DNA of 64,000 nt from Rhynochetos jubatus (lineage: Eukaryota > Chordata > Aves > Eurypygiformes > Rhynochetidae), in NCBI GenBank assembly GCA_027574665.1, contig CM050657.1:12722404-12786403 (forward strand). Direction: 5' to 3'. The position numbers were made by a program, and so were the translations under genes. The notes below the pieces were generated by a model that saw nothing but the letters and a program-made list of their open reading frames with translations, had not been told where the DNA came from and did no database searches. Positions 25,966 to 38,280 of this stretch are shown here, piece after piece (the stretch's first letter is position 1; each line of letters begins with the position of its first letter).

Positions 25966-28900
25966 GTGGGTGCAGTGTTTTGCTCCTCTTGGCAGGCCTT
26001 TGCAATGCCAGCTAGCCCTGGAGCAGTGGGCTTTCTGGTTCTCCGGACGCTAACCCTAAGCGTAACCCTAATTGTTAGGGTGCGCGGTTTCCGGCCCCGG
26101 CCCCTGTGTGTTCTGGGTAGGGAAGGTGGGGAGGCAGCAATGTGGGTGCAGTGTTTTGCTGCTCTTGGCAGGCCTTTGCAATGCCAGCTAGCTCTGGAGC
26201 TGTGGGCTTTCTGGTTCTCCGGACGCTAACCCTAAGCGTAACCCTAATATTTGACGTGCGCCGTTTCCGGCCCCGGCCCCTCTGGGTTCTGGCTAGGAAA
26301 GGTGGGGAGGCAGCAATGTGGGTGCAGTGTTTTGCTCCTCTTGGCAGGCCTTTGCAAGGCCAGCTAGCCCTGGAGCTGTGGGCTTTCTGGTTCTCCGGAC
26401 GCTAACCCTAAGCGTAACCCTAATTGTTAGGGTGCGCGGTTTCCGGCCCCGGCCCCTCTGGGTTCTGGCTAGGGAAGGTGGGGAGGCAGCAATGTGGGTG
26501 CAGTGTTTTGCTGCTCTTGGCAGGCCTTTGCAATGCCAGCTAGCCCTGGAGCTGTGGGCTTTGTGGTTCTCCGGACGCTAACCCTAAGCGTAACCCTAAT
26601 TGTTAGGGTGCGCGGTTTCCGGCCCCAGCCCCTCTGGGTTCTGGCTAATAAAGGTGGGGAGGCAGCAATGTGGGTGCAGTGTTTTGCTCCTCTTGGCAGG
26701 CCTTTGCAATGCCAGCTAGCCCTGGAGCTGTGGGCTTTCTGGTTCTCCGGACGCTAACCCTAAGCATAACCCTAATATTTGACGTGCGCGGTTTCCGGCC
26801 CCGGCCCCTCTGGGTTCTGGCTAGGGAAGGTGGGGAGGCAGCAATGTGGGTGCAGTGTTTTGCTCCTCTTGGCAGGCCTTTGCAATGCCAGCTAGCCCTG
26901 GAGCTGTGCGCTTTGTGGTTCTCCTGACGCTAACCCTAAGCGTAACCCTAATATTTGACGTGCGCGGTTTCCGTCCCCGGCCCCTGTGGGTTCTGGCTAG
27001 GAAAGGTGGGGAGGCAGCAATGTGGGTGCAGTGTTTTGCTCCTCTTGGCAGGCCTTTGCAATGCCAGCTAGCCCTGGAGCTGTGGGCTTTCTGGTTCTCC
27101 GGACGCTAACCCTAGGCGTAACCCTAATATTTGACGTGCGCGGTTTCCGTCCCCGGCCCCTGTGGGTTCTGGCTAGGAAAGGTGGGGAGGCAGCAATGTG
27201 GGTGCAGTGTTTTGCTCCTCTTGGCAGGCCTTTGCAATGCCAGCTAGCCCTGGAGCTGTGGGCTTTCTGGTTCTCCGGACGCTAACCCTAAGCGTAACCC
27301 TAATATTTGACGTGCGCGGTTTCCGGCCCTGGCTCCTCTGGGTTCTGGCTAATAAAGGTGGGGAGGCAGCAATGTGGGTGCAGTGTTTTGCTCCTCTTGG
27401 CAGGCCTTTGCAATGCCAGCTAGCCCTGGAGCTGTGGGCTTTCTGGTTCTCCGGACGCTAACCCTAAGCGTAACCCTAATTGTTAGGGTGCGCGGTTTCC
27501 AGCCCCAGCCCCTCTGGGTTCTGGCTAATAAAGGTGGGAAGGCAGCAATGTGGGTGCAGTGTTTTGCTCCTCTTGGCAGGCCTTTGCAATGCCAGCTAGC
27601 CCTGGAGCTGTGGGCTTTCTGGTTCTCCCGACTCTAACCCTAAGCTTAACCCTAATTGTTAGGGTGCGCGGTTTCCGGCCCCGGCCCCTGTGGGTTCTGG
27701 CTAGGGAAGGTGGGGAGGTAGCAATGTGGGTGCAGTGTTTTGCTCCTCTTGGCAGGCCTTTGCAATGCCAGCTAGCCCTGGAGCTGTGGGCTTTCTGGTT
27801 CTCCGGACGCTAACCCTAAGCGTAACCCTAATTGTTAGGGTGCGCGGTTTCCGGCCCCGGCCCCTCTGGGTTCTGGCTAATAAAGGTGGGGAGGGAGCAA
27901 TGTGGGTGCAGTGTTTTGCTCCTCTTGGCAGGCCTTTGCAATGCCAGCTAGCCCTGCAGCTGTGGGCTTTCTGGTTCTCCGGACGCTAACCCTAAGCGTA
28001 ACCCTAATTGTTAGGGTGTGCGGTTTCCGGCCCCGGCCCCTCTGGGTTCTGGCTAGGAAAGGTGGGGAGGCAGCAATGTGGGTGCAGTGTTTTGCTCCTC
28101 TTGGCAGGCCTTTGCAATGCCAGCTAGCCCTGGAGCTGTGGGCTTTCTGGTTCTCCGGACGCTAACCCTAAGCGTAACCCTAATATTTGACGTGCGCGGT
28201 TTCCGGCCCCGGCCCCTCTGGGTTCTGGCTACTAAAGGTGGGGAGGCAGCAATGTGGGTGCAGTGTTTTGCTCCTCTTGGCAGGCCTTTGCAATGCCAGC
28301 TAGCCCTGGAGCTGTGGGCTTTCTGGTTCTCCGGACGCTAACCCTAAGCGTAACCCTAATATTTGACGTGCGCGGTTTCCGGTACCGGCCCCCTGGGTTC
28401 TGGCTAGGGAAGGTGGGGAGGCAGCAATGTGGGTGCAGTGTTTTGCTGCTCTTGGCAGGCCTTTGCAATGCCAGCTAGCCCTGGAGCTGTGGGCTTTCTG
28501 GTTCTCCGGACGCTAACCCTAAGCGTAACCCTAATATTTGACGTGCGCGGTTTCCGTCCCCGTCCCCTCTGGATTCTGGCTAATAAAGGTGGGGAGGCAG
28601 CAATGTGGGTGCAGTGTTTTGCTGCTCTTGGCAGGCCTTTGCAATGCCAGCTAGCCCTGGAGCTGTGGGCTTTCTGGTTCTCCGGACGCTAACCCTAAGC
28701 GTAACCCTAATATTTGACGTGCGCGGTTTCCGGCCCTGGCCCCTCTGGGTTCTGGCTAGGAAAGGTGGGGAGGCAGCAATGTGGGTGCAGTGTTTTGCTC
28801 CTCTTGGCAGGCCTTTGCAATGCCAGCTAGCCCTGGAGCTGTGGGCTTTCTGGTTCTCCGGACGCTAACCCTAAGCGTAACCCTAATTGTTAGGGTGCGC

Positions 28901-31700
28901 GATTTCCAGCCCCAGCCCCTCTGGGTTCTGGCTAATAAACGTGGGAAGGCAGCAATGTGGGTGCAGTGTTTTGCTCCTCTTGGCAGGCCTTTGCAATGCC
29001 AGCTAGCCCTGGAGCTGTGGGCTTTCTGGTTCTCCGGACGCTAACCCTAAGCGTAACCCTAATTGTTAGGGTGCGCGGTTTCCGGCCCCGACCCCTCTGA
29101 GTTCTGACTAGGAAAAGTGGGGAGGCAGCAATGTGGGTGCAGTGTTTTGCTCCTCTTGGCAGGCCTTTGCAATGCCAGCTAGCCCTGGAGCAGTGGGCTT
29201 TCTGGTTCTCCGGACGCTAACCCTAAGCGTAACCCTAATTGTTAGGGTGCGCGGTTTCCGGCCCCGGCCCCTGTGGGTTCTGGGTAGGGAAGGTGGGGAG
29301 GCAGCAATGTGGGTGCAGTGTTTTGCTGCTCTTGGCAGGCCTTTGCAATGCCAGCTAGCTCTGGAGCTGTGGGCTTTCTGGTTCTCCGGACGCTAACCCT
29401 AAGCGTAACCCTAATATTTGACGTGCGCCGTTTCCGGCCCCGGCCCCTGTGTGTTCTGGCTAGGGAAGGTGGGGAGGCAGCAATGTGGGTGCAGTGTTTT
29501 GCTCCTCTTGGCAGGCCTTTGCAATGCCAGCTAGCCCTGGAGCTGTGGGCTTTCTGGTTCTCCGGACGCTAACCCTAAGCGTAACCCTAATATTTGACGT
29601 GCGCGGTTTCCGGCCCTGGCCCCTCTGGGTTCTGGCTAGGAAAGGTGGGGAGGCAGCAATGTGGGTGCAGTGTTTTGCTCCTCTTGGCAGGCCTTTGCAA
29701 TGCCAGCTAGCCCTGGAGCTGTGGGCTTTCTGGTTCTCCCGACTCTAACCCTAAGCTTAACCCTAATTGTTAGGGTGCGCGGTTTCCGGCCCCGGCCCCT
29801 GTGGGTTCTGGCTAGGGAAGGTGGGGAGGCAGCAATGTGGGTGCAGTGTTTTGCTCCTCTTGGCAGGCCTTTGCAATGCCAGCTAGCCCTGGAGCTGTGG
29901 GCTTTCTGGTTCTCCGGACCCTAAACCTAAGCGTACCGTTAATACTTGATGTGCGCGGTTTCCGTCCCCGGCCCCTCTGCGTTCTGGCTACTAAAGGTGG
30001 GGAGGCAGCAATGTGGGTGCAGTGTTTTGCTCCTCTTGGCAGGCCTTTGCAAGGCCAGCTAGCCCTGGAGCTGTGCGCTTTGTGGTTCTCCGGACGCTAA
30101 CCCTAAGCGTAACCCTAATATTTGACGTGCGCGGTTTCCGTCCCCGTCCCCTGTGGGTTCTGGCTAATAAAGGTGGGGAGGCAGCAATGTGGGTGCAGTG
30201 TTTTGCTCCTCTTGGCAGGCCTTTGCAATGCCAGCTAGCCCTGGAGCTGTGGGCTTTCTGGTTCTCCGGACGCTAACCCTAAGCGTAACCCTAATTGTTA
30301 GGGTGCGCGGTTTCCGGCCCCGGCCCCTCTGGGTTCTGGCTAATAAAGGTGGGGAGGCAGCAATGTGGCTGCAGTGTTTTGCTCCTCTTGGCAGGCCTTT
30401 GCAATGCCAGCTAGCCCTGGAGCTGTGGGCTTTCTGGTTCTCCGGACGCTAACCCTAAGCGTAACCCTAATTGTTAGGGTGCGCGGTTTCCGGCCCCGGC
30501 CCCTGTGGGTTCTGGCTAGGAAAGGTGGGGAGGCAGCAATGTGGGTGCAGTGTTTTGCTCCTCTTGGCAGGCCTTTGCAATGCCAGCTAGCCCTGGAGCT
30601 GTGGGCTTTCTGGTTCTCCAGACGCTAACCCTAAGCGTAACCCTAATATTTGACGTGCGCGGTTTCCGGCCCCGGCCCCTCTGGGTTCTGGCTACTAAAG
30701 GTGGGGAGGCAGCAATGTGGGTGCAGTGTTTTGCTCCTCTTGGCAGGCCTTTGCAATGCCAGCTAGCCCTGGAGCTGTGGGCTTTCTGGTTCTCCGGACC
30801 CTAAACCTAAGCGTACCGTTAATACTTGATGTGCGCGGTTTCCGTCCCCGGCCCCTCTGCGTTCTGGCTAATAAAGGTGGGGAGGCAGCAATGTGGGTGC
30901 AGTGTTTTGCTCCTCTTGGCAGGCCTTTGCAAAGCCAGCTAGCCCTGGAGCTGTGGGCTTTCTGGTTCTCCGGACGCTAACCCTAAGCGTAACCCTAATA
31001 TTTGACGTGCGCGGTGTCCGGCCCCGGCCCCTCTGGGTTCTGGCTAATAAAGCTGGGGAGGGAGAAATGTGGGTGCAGTGTTTTGCTCCTCTTGGCAGGC
31101 CTTTGCAATGCCAGCTAGCCCTGGAGCTGTGGGCTTTGTGGTTCTCCGGACGCTAACCCTAAGCGTAACCCTAATTGTTAGGGTGCGCGGTTTCCGGCCC
31201 CGGCCCCTGTGGGTTCTGGCTAGGGAAGGTGGGGAGGCAGCAATGTGGGTGCAGTGTTTTGCTCCTCTTGGCAGGCCTTTGCAATGCCAGCTAGCCCTGG
31301 AGCTGTGGGCTTTCTGGTTCTCCGGACGCTAACCCTAAGCGTAACCCTAATTGTTAGGGTGCGCGGTTTCCGGCCCCGACCCCTCTGAGTTCTGACTAGG
31401 AAAAGTGGGGAGGCAGCAATGTGGGTGCAGTGTTTTGCTCCTCTTGGCAGGCCTTTGCAATGCCAGCTAGCCCTGGAGCAGTGGGCTTTCTGGTTCTCCG
31501 GACGCTAACCCTAAGCATAACCCTAATTGTTAGGGTGCGCGGTTTCCGGCCCCGGCCCCTGTGTGTTCTGGGTAGGGAAGGTGGGGAGGCAGCAATGTGG
31601 GTGCAGTGTTTTGCTGCTCTTGGCAGGCCTTTGCAATGCCAGCTAGCTCTGGAGCTGTGGGCTTTCTGGTTCTCCGGACGCTAACCCTAAGCGTAACCCT
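25966..31700 (+). repeat. Three-copy marker block (offsets 3,167 and 2,288 bp)
   Basis: A rare monomer just upstream of and including the anchor at 25,966 carries CTGAGTTCTGACTAGG and GGAGCAGTGGGC. It is followed by one with GTTCTGGGTAGGG and then one with AGCTAGCTCTGG and GCGCCGTTTCC. The same trio appears at 29,133 and 31,421. The first spacing is 18 monomers minus one base, because a 175-bp monomer lies between; the second is 13 monomers. Confidence 0.85.
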
Positions 31701-33640
31701 AATATTTGACGTGCGCCGTTTCCGGCCCCGGCCCCTGTGTGTTCTGGCTAGGGAAGGTGGGGAGGCAGCAATGTGGGTGCAGTGTTTTGCTGCTCTTGGC
31801 AGGCCTTTGCAATGCCAGCTAGCCCTGGAGCTGTGGGCTTTGTGGTTCTCCGGACGCTAACCCTAAGCGTAACCCTAATTGTTAGGGTGCGCGGTTTCCG
31901 GCCCCAGCCCCTCTGGGTTCTGGCTAATAAAGGTGGGGAGGCAGCAATGTGGGTGCAGTGTTTTGCTGCTCTTGGCAGGCCTTTGCAATGCCAGCTAGCC
32001 CTGGAGCTGTGGGCTTTCTGGTTCTCCGGACGCTAACCCTAAGCATAACCCTAATATTTGACGTGCGCGGTTTCCGGCCCCGGCCCCTCTGGGTTCTGGC
32101 TAGGGAAGGTGGGGAGGCAGCAATGTGGGTGCAGTGTTTTGCTCCTCTTGGCAGGCCTTTGCAATGCCAGCTAGCCCTGGAGCTGTGGGCTTTCTGGTTC
32201 TCCGGACGCTAACCCTAGGCGTAACCCTAATATTTGACGTGCGCGGTTTCCGTCCCCGGCCCCTGTGGGTTCTGGCTAGGAAAGGTGGGGAGGCAGCAAT
32301 GTGGGTGCAGTGTTTTGCTCCTCTTGGCAGGCCTTTGCAATGCCAGCTAGCCCTGGAGCTGTGGGCTTTCTGGTTCTCCCGACTCTAACCCTAAGCTTAA
32401 CCCTAATTGTTAGGGTGCGCGGTTTCCGGCCCCGGCCCCTGTGGGTTCTGGCTAGGGAAGGTGGGGAGGCAGCAATGTGGGTGCAGTGTTTTGCTCCTCT
32501 TGGCAGGCCTTTGCAATGCCAGCTAGCCCTGGAGCTGTGGGCTTTCTGGTTCTCCGGACCCTAAACCTAAGCGTACCGTTAATAATTGATGTGCGCGGTT
32601 TCCGTCCCCGGCCCCTGTGGGTTCTGGCTAGGAAAGGTGGGGAGGCAGCAATGTGGGTGCAGTGTTTTGCTCCTCTTGGCAGGCCTTTGCAATGCCAGCT
32701 AGCCCTGGAGCTGTGCGCTTTGTGGTTCTCCGGACGCTAACCCTAAGCGTAACCCTAATATTTGACGTGCGCGGTTTCCGGCCCCGGCCCCTCTGGGTTC
32801 TGGCTAATAAAGGTGGGGAGGCAGCAATGTGGGTGCAGTGTTTTGCTCCTCTTGGCAGGCCTTTGCAATGCCAGCTAGCCCTGGAGCTGTGGGCTTTCTG
32901 GTTCTCCGGACGCTAACCCTAAGCGTAACCCTAATTGTTAGGGTGCGCGGTTTCCGGCCCCGGCCCCTCTGGGTTCTGGCTAATAAAGGTGGGGAGGGAG
33001 CAATGTGGGTGCAGTGTTTTGCTCCTCTTGGCAGGCCTTTGCAATGCCAGCTAGCCCTGGAGCTGTGGGCTTTGTGGTTCTCCGGACGCTAACCCTAAGC
33101 GTAACCCTAATTGTTAGGGTGCGCGGTTTCCGGCCCCGGCCCCTGTGGGTTCTGGCTAGGAAAGGTGGGGAGGCAGCAATGTGGGTGCAGTGTTTTGCTC
33201 CTCTTGGCAGGCCTTTGCAATGCCAGCTAGCCCTGGAGCTGTGGGCTTTCTGGTTCTCCAGACGCTAACCCTAAGCGTAACCCTAATATTTGACGTGCGC
33301 GGTTTCCGGCCCCGGCCCCTCTGGGTTCTGGCTACTAAAGGTGGGGAGGCAGCAATGTGGGTGCAGTGTTTTGCTCCTCTTGGCAGGCCTTTGCAATGCC
33401 AGCTAGCCCTGGAGCTGTGGGCTTTCTGGTTCTCCGGACCCTAAACCTAAGCGTACCGTTAATACTTGATGTGCGCGGTTTCCGTCCCCGGCCCCTCTGC
33501 GTTCTGGCTAATAAAGGTGGGGAGGCAGCAATGTGGGTGCAGTGTTTTGCTCCTCTTGGCAGGCCTTTGCAAAGCCAGCTAGCCCTGGAGCTGTGGGCTT
33601 TCTGGTTCTCCGGACGCTAACCCTAAGCGTAACCCTAATA
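29661..33640 (+). repeat. Duplicated block, offset 2,640 bp (15 monomers)
   Basis: Monomers at 29,661-31,000 match 32,301-33,640 in order. The markers are CTCCCGACTCTAACC with AAGCTTAACC, the GTACCGTTAAT subfamily, GTGCGCTTTGTGG, CTCCAGACG and a second GTACCGTTAAT copy. Scattered differences show this pair is older, or has been converted more, than the 18-monomer pair at 10-16 kb. Confidence 0.8.
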
Positions 33641-34060
33641 TTTGACGTGCGCTGTTTCCGGCCCCGGCCCCTGTGGGTTCTGGCTACTAAAGGTGGGGAG
33701 GCAGCAATGTGGGTGCAGTGTTTTGCTCCTCTTGGCAGGCCTTTGCAATGCCAGCTAGCCCTGGAGCTGTGGGCTTTCTGGTTCTCCGGACCCTAAACCT
33801 AAGCGTACCGTTAATACTTGATGTGCGCGGTTTCCGTCCCCGGCCCCTCTGCGTTCTGGGTAATAAGGGTGGGGAGGCAGCAATGTGGGTGCAGTGTTTT
33901 GCTCCTCTTGGCAGGCCTTTGCAAAGCCAGCTAGCCCTGGAGCTGTGGGCTTTCTGGTTCTCCGGACGCTAACCCTAAGCGTAACCCTAATATTTGACGT
34001 GCGCGGTTTCCGGCCCCGGCCCCTGTGGGTTCTGGCTAGGGAAGGTGGGGAGGCAGCAAT
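33357..34060 (+). repeat. Local dimer duplication (352 bp)
   Basis: Two tandem copies of a pair: a GTACCGTTAATACTT monomer with CTGCGTTCTGG, and a TTTGCAAAGCC monomer of type B. The pairs start at 33,357 and 33,709. Small differences, such as GGGTAATAAGGG in the second, separate them. Confidence 0.82.
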
Positions 34061-37000
34061 GTGGGTGCAGTGTTTTGCTCCTCTTGGCAGGCCTTTGCAA
34101 TGCCAGCTAGCCCTGGAGCTGTGGGCTTTCTGGTTCTCCGGACGCTAACCCTAAGCGTAACCCTAATTGTTAGGGTGCGCGGTTTCCGGCCCCGGCCCCT
34201 CTGGGTTCTGGCTAATAAAGGTGGGGAGGGAGCAATGTGGGTGCAGTGTTTTGCTCCTCTTGGCAGGCCTTTGCAATGCCAGCTAGCCCTGCAGCTGTGG
34301 GCTTTCTGGTTCTCCGGACGCTAACCCTAAGCGTAACCCTAATTGTTAGGGTGTGCGGTTTCCGGCCCCGGCCCCTCTGGGTTCTGGCTAGGAAAGGTGG
34401 GGAGGCAGCAATGTGGGTGCAGTGTTTTGCTCCTCTTGGCAGGCCTTTGCAATGCCAGCTAGCCCTGGAGCTGTGGGCTTTCTGGTTCTCCGGACGCTAA
34501 CCCTAAGCGTAACCCTAATATTTGACGTGCGCGGTTTCCGGCCCCGGCCCCTGTGGGTTCTGGATAGGGAAGGTGGGGAGGCAGCAATGTGGGTGCAGTG
34601 TTTTGCTCCTCTTGGCAGGCCTTTGCAATGCCAGCTAGCCCTGGAGCTGTGGGCTTTCTGGTTCTCCGGACGCTAACCCTAAGCGTAACCCTAATATTTG
34701 ACGTGCGCGGTTTCCGGTACCGGCCCCCTGGGTTCTGGCTAGGGCAGGTGGGGAGGCAGCAATGTGGGTGCAGTGTTTTGCTGCTCTTGGCAGGCCTTTG
34801 CAATGCCAGCTAGCCCTGGAGCTGTGGGCTTTCTGGTTCTCCGGACGCTAACCCTAAGCGTAACCCTAATATTTGACGTGCGCGGTTTCCGTCCCCGTCC
34901 CCTGTGGGTTCTGGCTAATAAAGGTGGGGAGGCAGCAATGTGGGTGCAGTGTTTTGCTGCTCTTGGCAGGCCTTTGCAATGCCAGCTAGCCCTGGAGCTG
35001 TGCGCTTTGTGGTTCTCCGGACGCTAACCCTAAGCGTAACCCTAATTGTTAGGGTGCGCGGTTTCCGACCTGGCCCCTCTGGGTTCTGGCTAGGAAAGGT
35101 GGGGAGGCAGCAATGTGGGTGCAGTGTTTTGCTGCTCTTGGCAGGCCTTTGCAATGCCAGCTAGCCCTGGAGCTGTGGGCTTTCTGGTTCTCCGGACGCT
35201 AACCCTAGGCGTAACCCTAATATTTGACTTGCGCGGTTTCCGGCCCCGGCCCCTCTGGGTTCTGGCTAATACAGGTGGGGAGGCAGCAATGTGGGTGCAG
35301 TGTTTTGCTCCTCTTGGCAGGCCTTTGCAATGCCAGCTAGCCCTGGAGCTGTGGGCTTTCTGGTTCTCCGGACGCTAACCCTAAGCGTAACCCTAATATT
35401 TGACGTGCGCGGTTTCCGGCCCCGGCCCCTGTGGGTTCTGGCTAGGAAAGGTGGGGAGGCAGCAATGTGGGTGCAGTGTTTTGCTCCTCTTGGCAGGCCT
35501 TTGCAATGCCAGCTAGCCCTGGAGCTGTGGGCTTTCTGGTTCTCCGGACGCTAACCCTAAGCGTAACCCTAATATTTGACGTGCGCGGTTTCCGGCCCCG
35601 GCCCCTGTGGGTTCTGGCTAGGGAAGGTGGGGAGGCAGCAATGTGGGTGCAGTGTTTTGCTCCTCTTGGCAGGCCTTTGCAATGCCAGCTAGCCCTGGAG
35701 CTGTGGGCTTTCTGGTTCTCCGGACGCTAACCCTAAGCGTAACCCTAATATTTGACGTGCGCGGTTTCCGGCCCCGGCCCCTCTGGGTTCTGGCTAATAA
35801 AGGTGGGGAGGGAGCAATGTGGGTGCAGTGTTTTGCTCCTCTTGGCAGGCCTTTGCAATGCCAGCTAGCCCTGCAGCTGTGGGCTTTCTGGTTCTCCGGA
35901 CGCTAACCCTAAGCGTAACCCTAATTTTTAGGGTGTGCGGTTTCCGGACCCGGCCCCTCTGGGTTCTGGCTAGGAAAGGTGGGGAGGCAGCAATGTGGGT
36001 GCAGTGTTTTGCTCCTCTTGGCAGGCCTTTGCAATGCCAGCTAGCCCTGGAGCTGTGGGCTTTCTGGTTCTCCGGACGCTAACCCTAAGCGTAACCCTAA
36101 TATTTGACGTGCGCGGTTTCCGGTACCGGCCCCCTGGGTTCTGGCTAGGGAAGGTGGGGAGGCAGCAATGTGGGTGCAGTGTTTTGCTGCTCTTGGCAGG
36201 CCTTTGCAATGCCAGCTAGCCCTGGAGCTGTGGGCTTTCTGGTTCTCCGGACGCTAACCCTAAGCTTAACCCTAATATTTGACGTGCGCGGTTTCCGTCC
36301 CCGTCCCCTGTGGGTTCTGGCTAATAAAGGTGGGGAGGCAGCAATGTGGGTGCAGTGTTTTGCTGCTCTTGGCAGGCCTTTGCAATGCCAGCTAGCCCTG
36401 GAGCTGTGCGCTTTGTGGTTCTCCGGACGCTAACCCTAAGCGTAACCCTAATTGTTAGGGTCCGCGGTTTCCGGCCCCGGCCCCTGTGGGTTCTGGCTAA
36501 TAAAGGTGGGGCGGCAGCAATGTGGGTGCAGTGTTTTGCTGCTCTTGGCAGGCCTTTGCAATTCCAGCTGGCCCTGGAGCTGTGGGCTTTCTGGTTCTCC
36601 GGACGCTAACCCTAAGCGTAACCCTAATTGTTAGGGTGCGCGGTTTCCGGCCCCGGCCCCTGTGGGTTCTGGCTAGGAAAGGTGGGGAGGCAGCAATGTG
36701 GGTGCAGTGTTTTGCTGCTCTTGGCAGGCCTTTGCAATGCCAGCTAGCCCTGGAGCTGTGGGCTTTGTGGTTCTCCGGACGCTAACCCTAGGCGTAACCC
36801 TAATATTTGACTTGCGCGGTTTCCGGCCCCGGCCCCTGTGGGTTCTGGCTAGGAAAGGTGGGGAGGCAGCAATGTGGGTGCAGTGTTTTGCTCCTCTTGG
36901 CAGGCCTTTGCAATGCCAGCTAGCTCTGGAGCTGTGGGCTTTCTGGTTCTCCGGACCCTAAACCTAAGCGTACCGTTAATACTTGATGTGCGCGGTTTCC

Positions 37001-38280
37001 GTCCCCGGCCCCTCTGCGTTCTGGCTAATAAAGGTGGGGAGGCAGCAATGTGGGTGCAGTGTTTTGCTCCTCTTGGCAGGCCTTTGCAATGCCAGCTAGC
37101 CCTGGAGCTGTGCGCTTTGTGGTTCTCCGGACGCTAACCCTAAGCGTAACCCTAATATTTGACGTGCGCGGTTTCCGGCCCCGGCCCCTCTGGGTTCTGG
37201 CTACTAAAGGTGGGGAGGCAGCAATGTGGGTGCAGTGTTTTGCTCCTCTTGGCAGGCCTTTGCAATGCCAGCTAGCCCTGGAGCTGTGCGCTTTGTGGTT
37301 CTCCGGACGCTAACCCTAAGCGTAACCCTAATATTTGACGTGCGCGGTTTCCGGCCCCGGCCCCTGTGGGTTCTGGCTAGGGCAGGTGGGGAGGCAGCAA
37401 TGTGGGTGCAGTGTTTTGCTCCTCTTGGCAGGCCTTTGCAATGCCAGCTAGCCCTGGAGCTGTGGGCTTTCTGGTTCTCCGGACGCTAACCCTAAGCGTA
37501 ACCCTAATTGTTAGGGTGCGCGGTTTCCGGCCCCGGCCCCTCTGGGTTCTGGCTAATAAAGTTGGGGAGGGAGCAATGTGGGTGCAGTGTTTTGCTCCTC
37601 TTGGCAGGCCTTTGCAATGCCAGCTAGCCCTGGAGCTGTGGGCTTTCTGGTTCTCCAGACGCTAACCCTAAGCGTAACCCTAATATTTGACGTGCGCGGT
37701 TTCCGGCCCCGGCCCCTCTGGGTTCTGGCTACTAAAGGTGGGGAGGCAGCAATGTGGGTGCAGTGTTTTGCTCCTCTTGGCAGGCCTTTGCAATGCCAGC
37801 TAGCTCTGGAGCTGTGGGCTTTCTGGTTCTCCGGACGCTAACCCTAAGCGTAACCCTAATATTTGACGTGCGCGGTTTCCGGCCCCGGCCCCTGTGGGTT
37901 CTGGCTACTAAAGGTGGGGAGGCAGCAATGTGGGTGCAGTGTTTTGCTGCTCTTGGCAGGCCTTTGCAATGCCAGCTAGCCCTGGAGCTGTGGGCTTTCT
38001 GGTTCTCCGGACGCTAACCCTAAGCGTAACCCTAATTGTTAGGGTGCGCGGTTTCCGACCTGGCCCCTCTGGGTTCTGGCTAGGAAAGGTGGGGAGGCAG
38101 CAATGTGGGTGCAGTGTTTTGCTGCTCTTGGCAGGCCTTTGCAATGCCAGCTAGCCCTGGAGCTGTGGGCTTTGTGGTTCTCCGGACGCTAACCCTAAGC
38201 GTAACCCTAATTGTTAGGGTCCGCGGTTTCCGGCCCGGGCCCCTGTGGGTTCTGGCTAATAAAGGTGGGGCGGCAGCAAT

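Larger units (their letters stand above)
27726..36345 (+). repeat. Three-copy marker block with GGGAGGGAGC and CCCTGCAGC (27.7, 34.1, 35.6 kb)
   Basis: A series of monomers at 27,726-28,604 recurs at 34,061-34,939 and 35,643-36,345. Their shared variants are: GGGGAGGGAGCAATG with CCCTGCAGCTGTGG, a GGGTGTGCGG type A, and a 175-bp monomer with CCGGTACCGGCCCCC. The offsets are 6,335 and 1,582 bp, that is 36 and 9 monomers less the 1-bp deletions in between. Confidence 0.85.
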
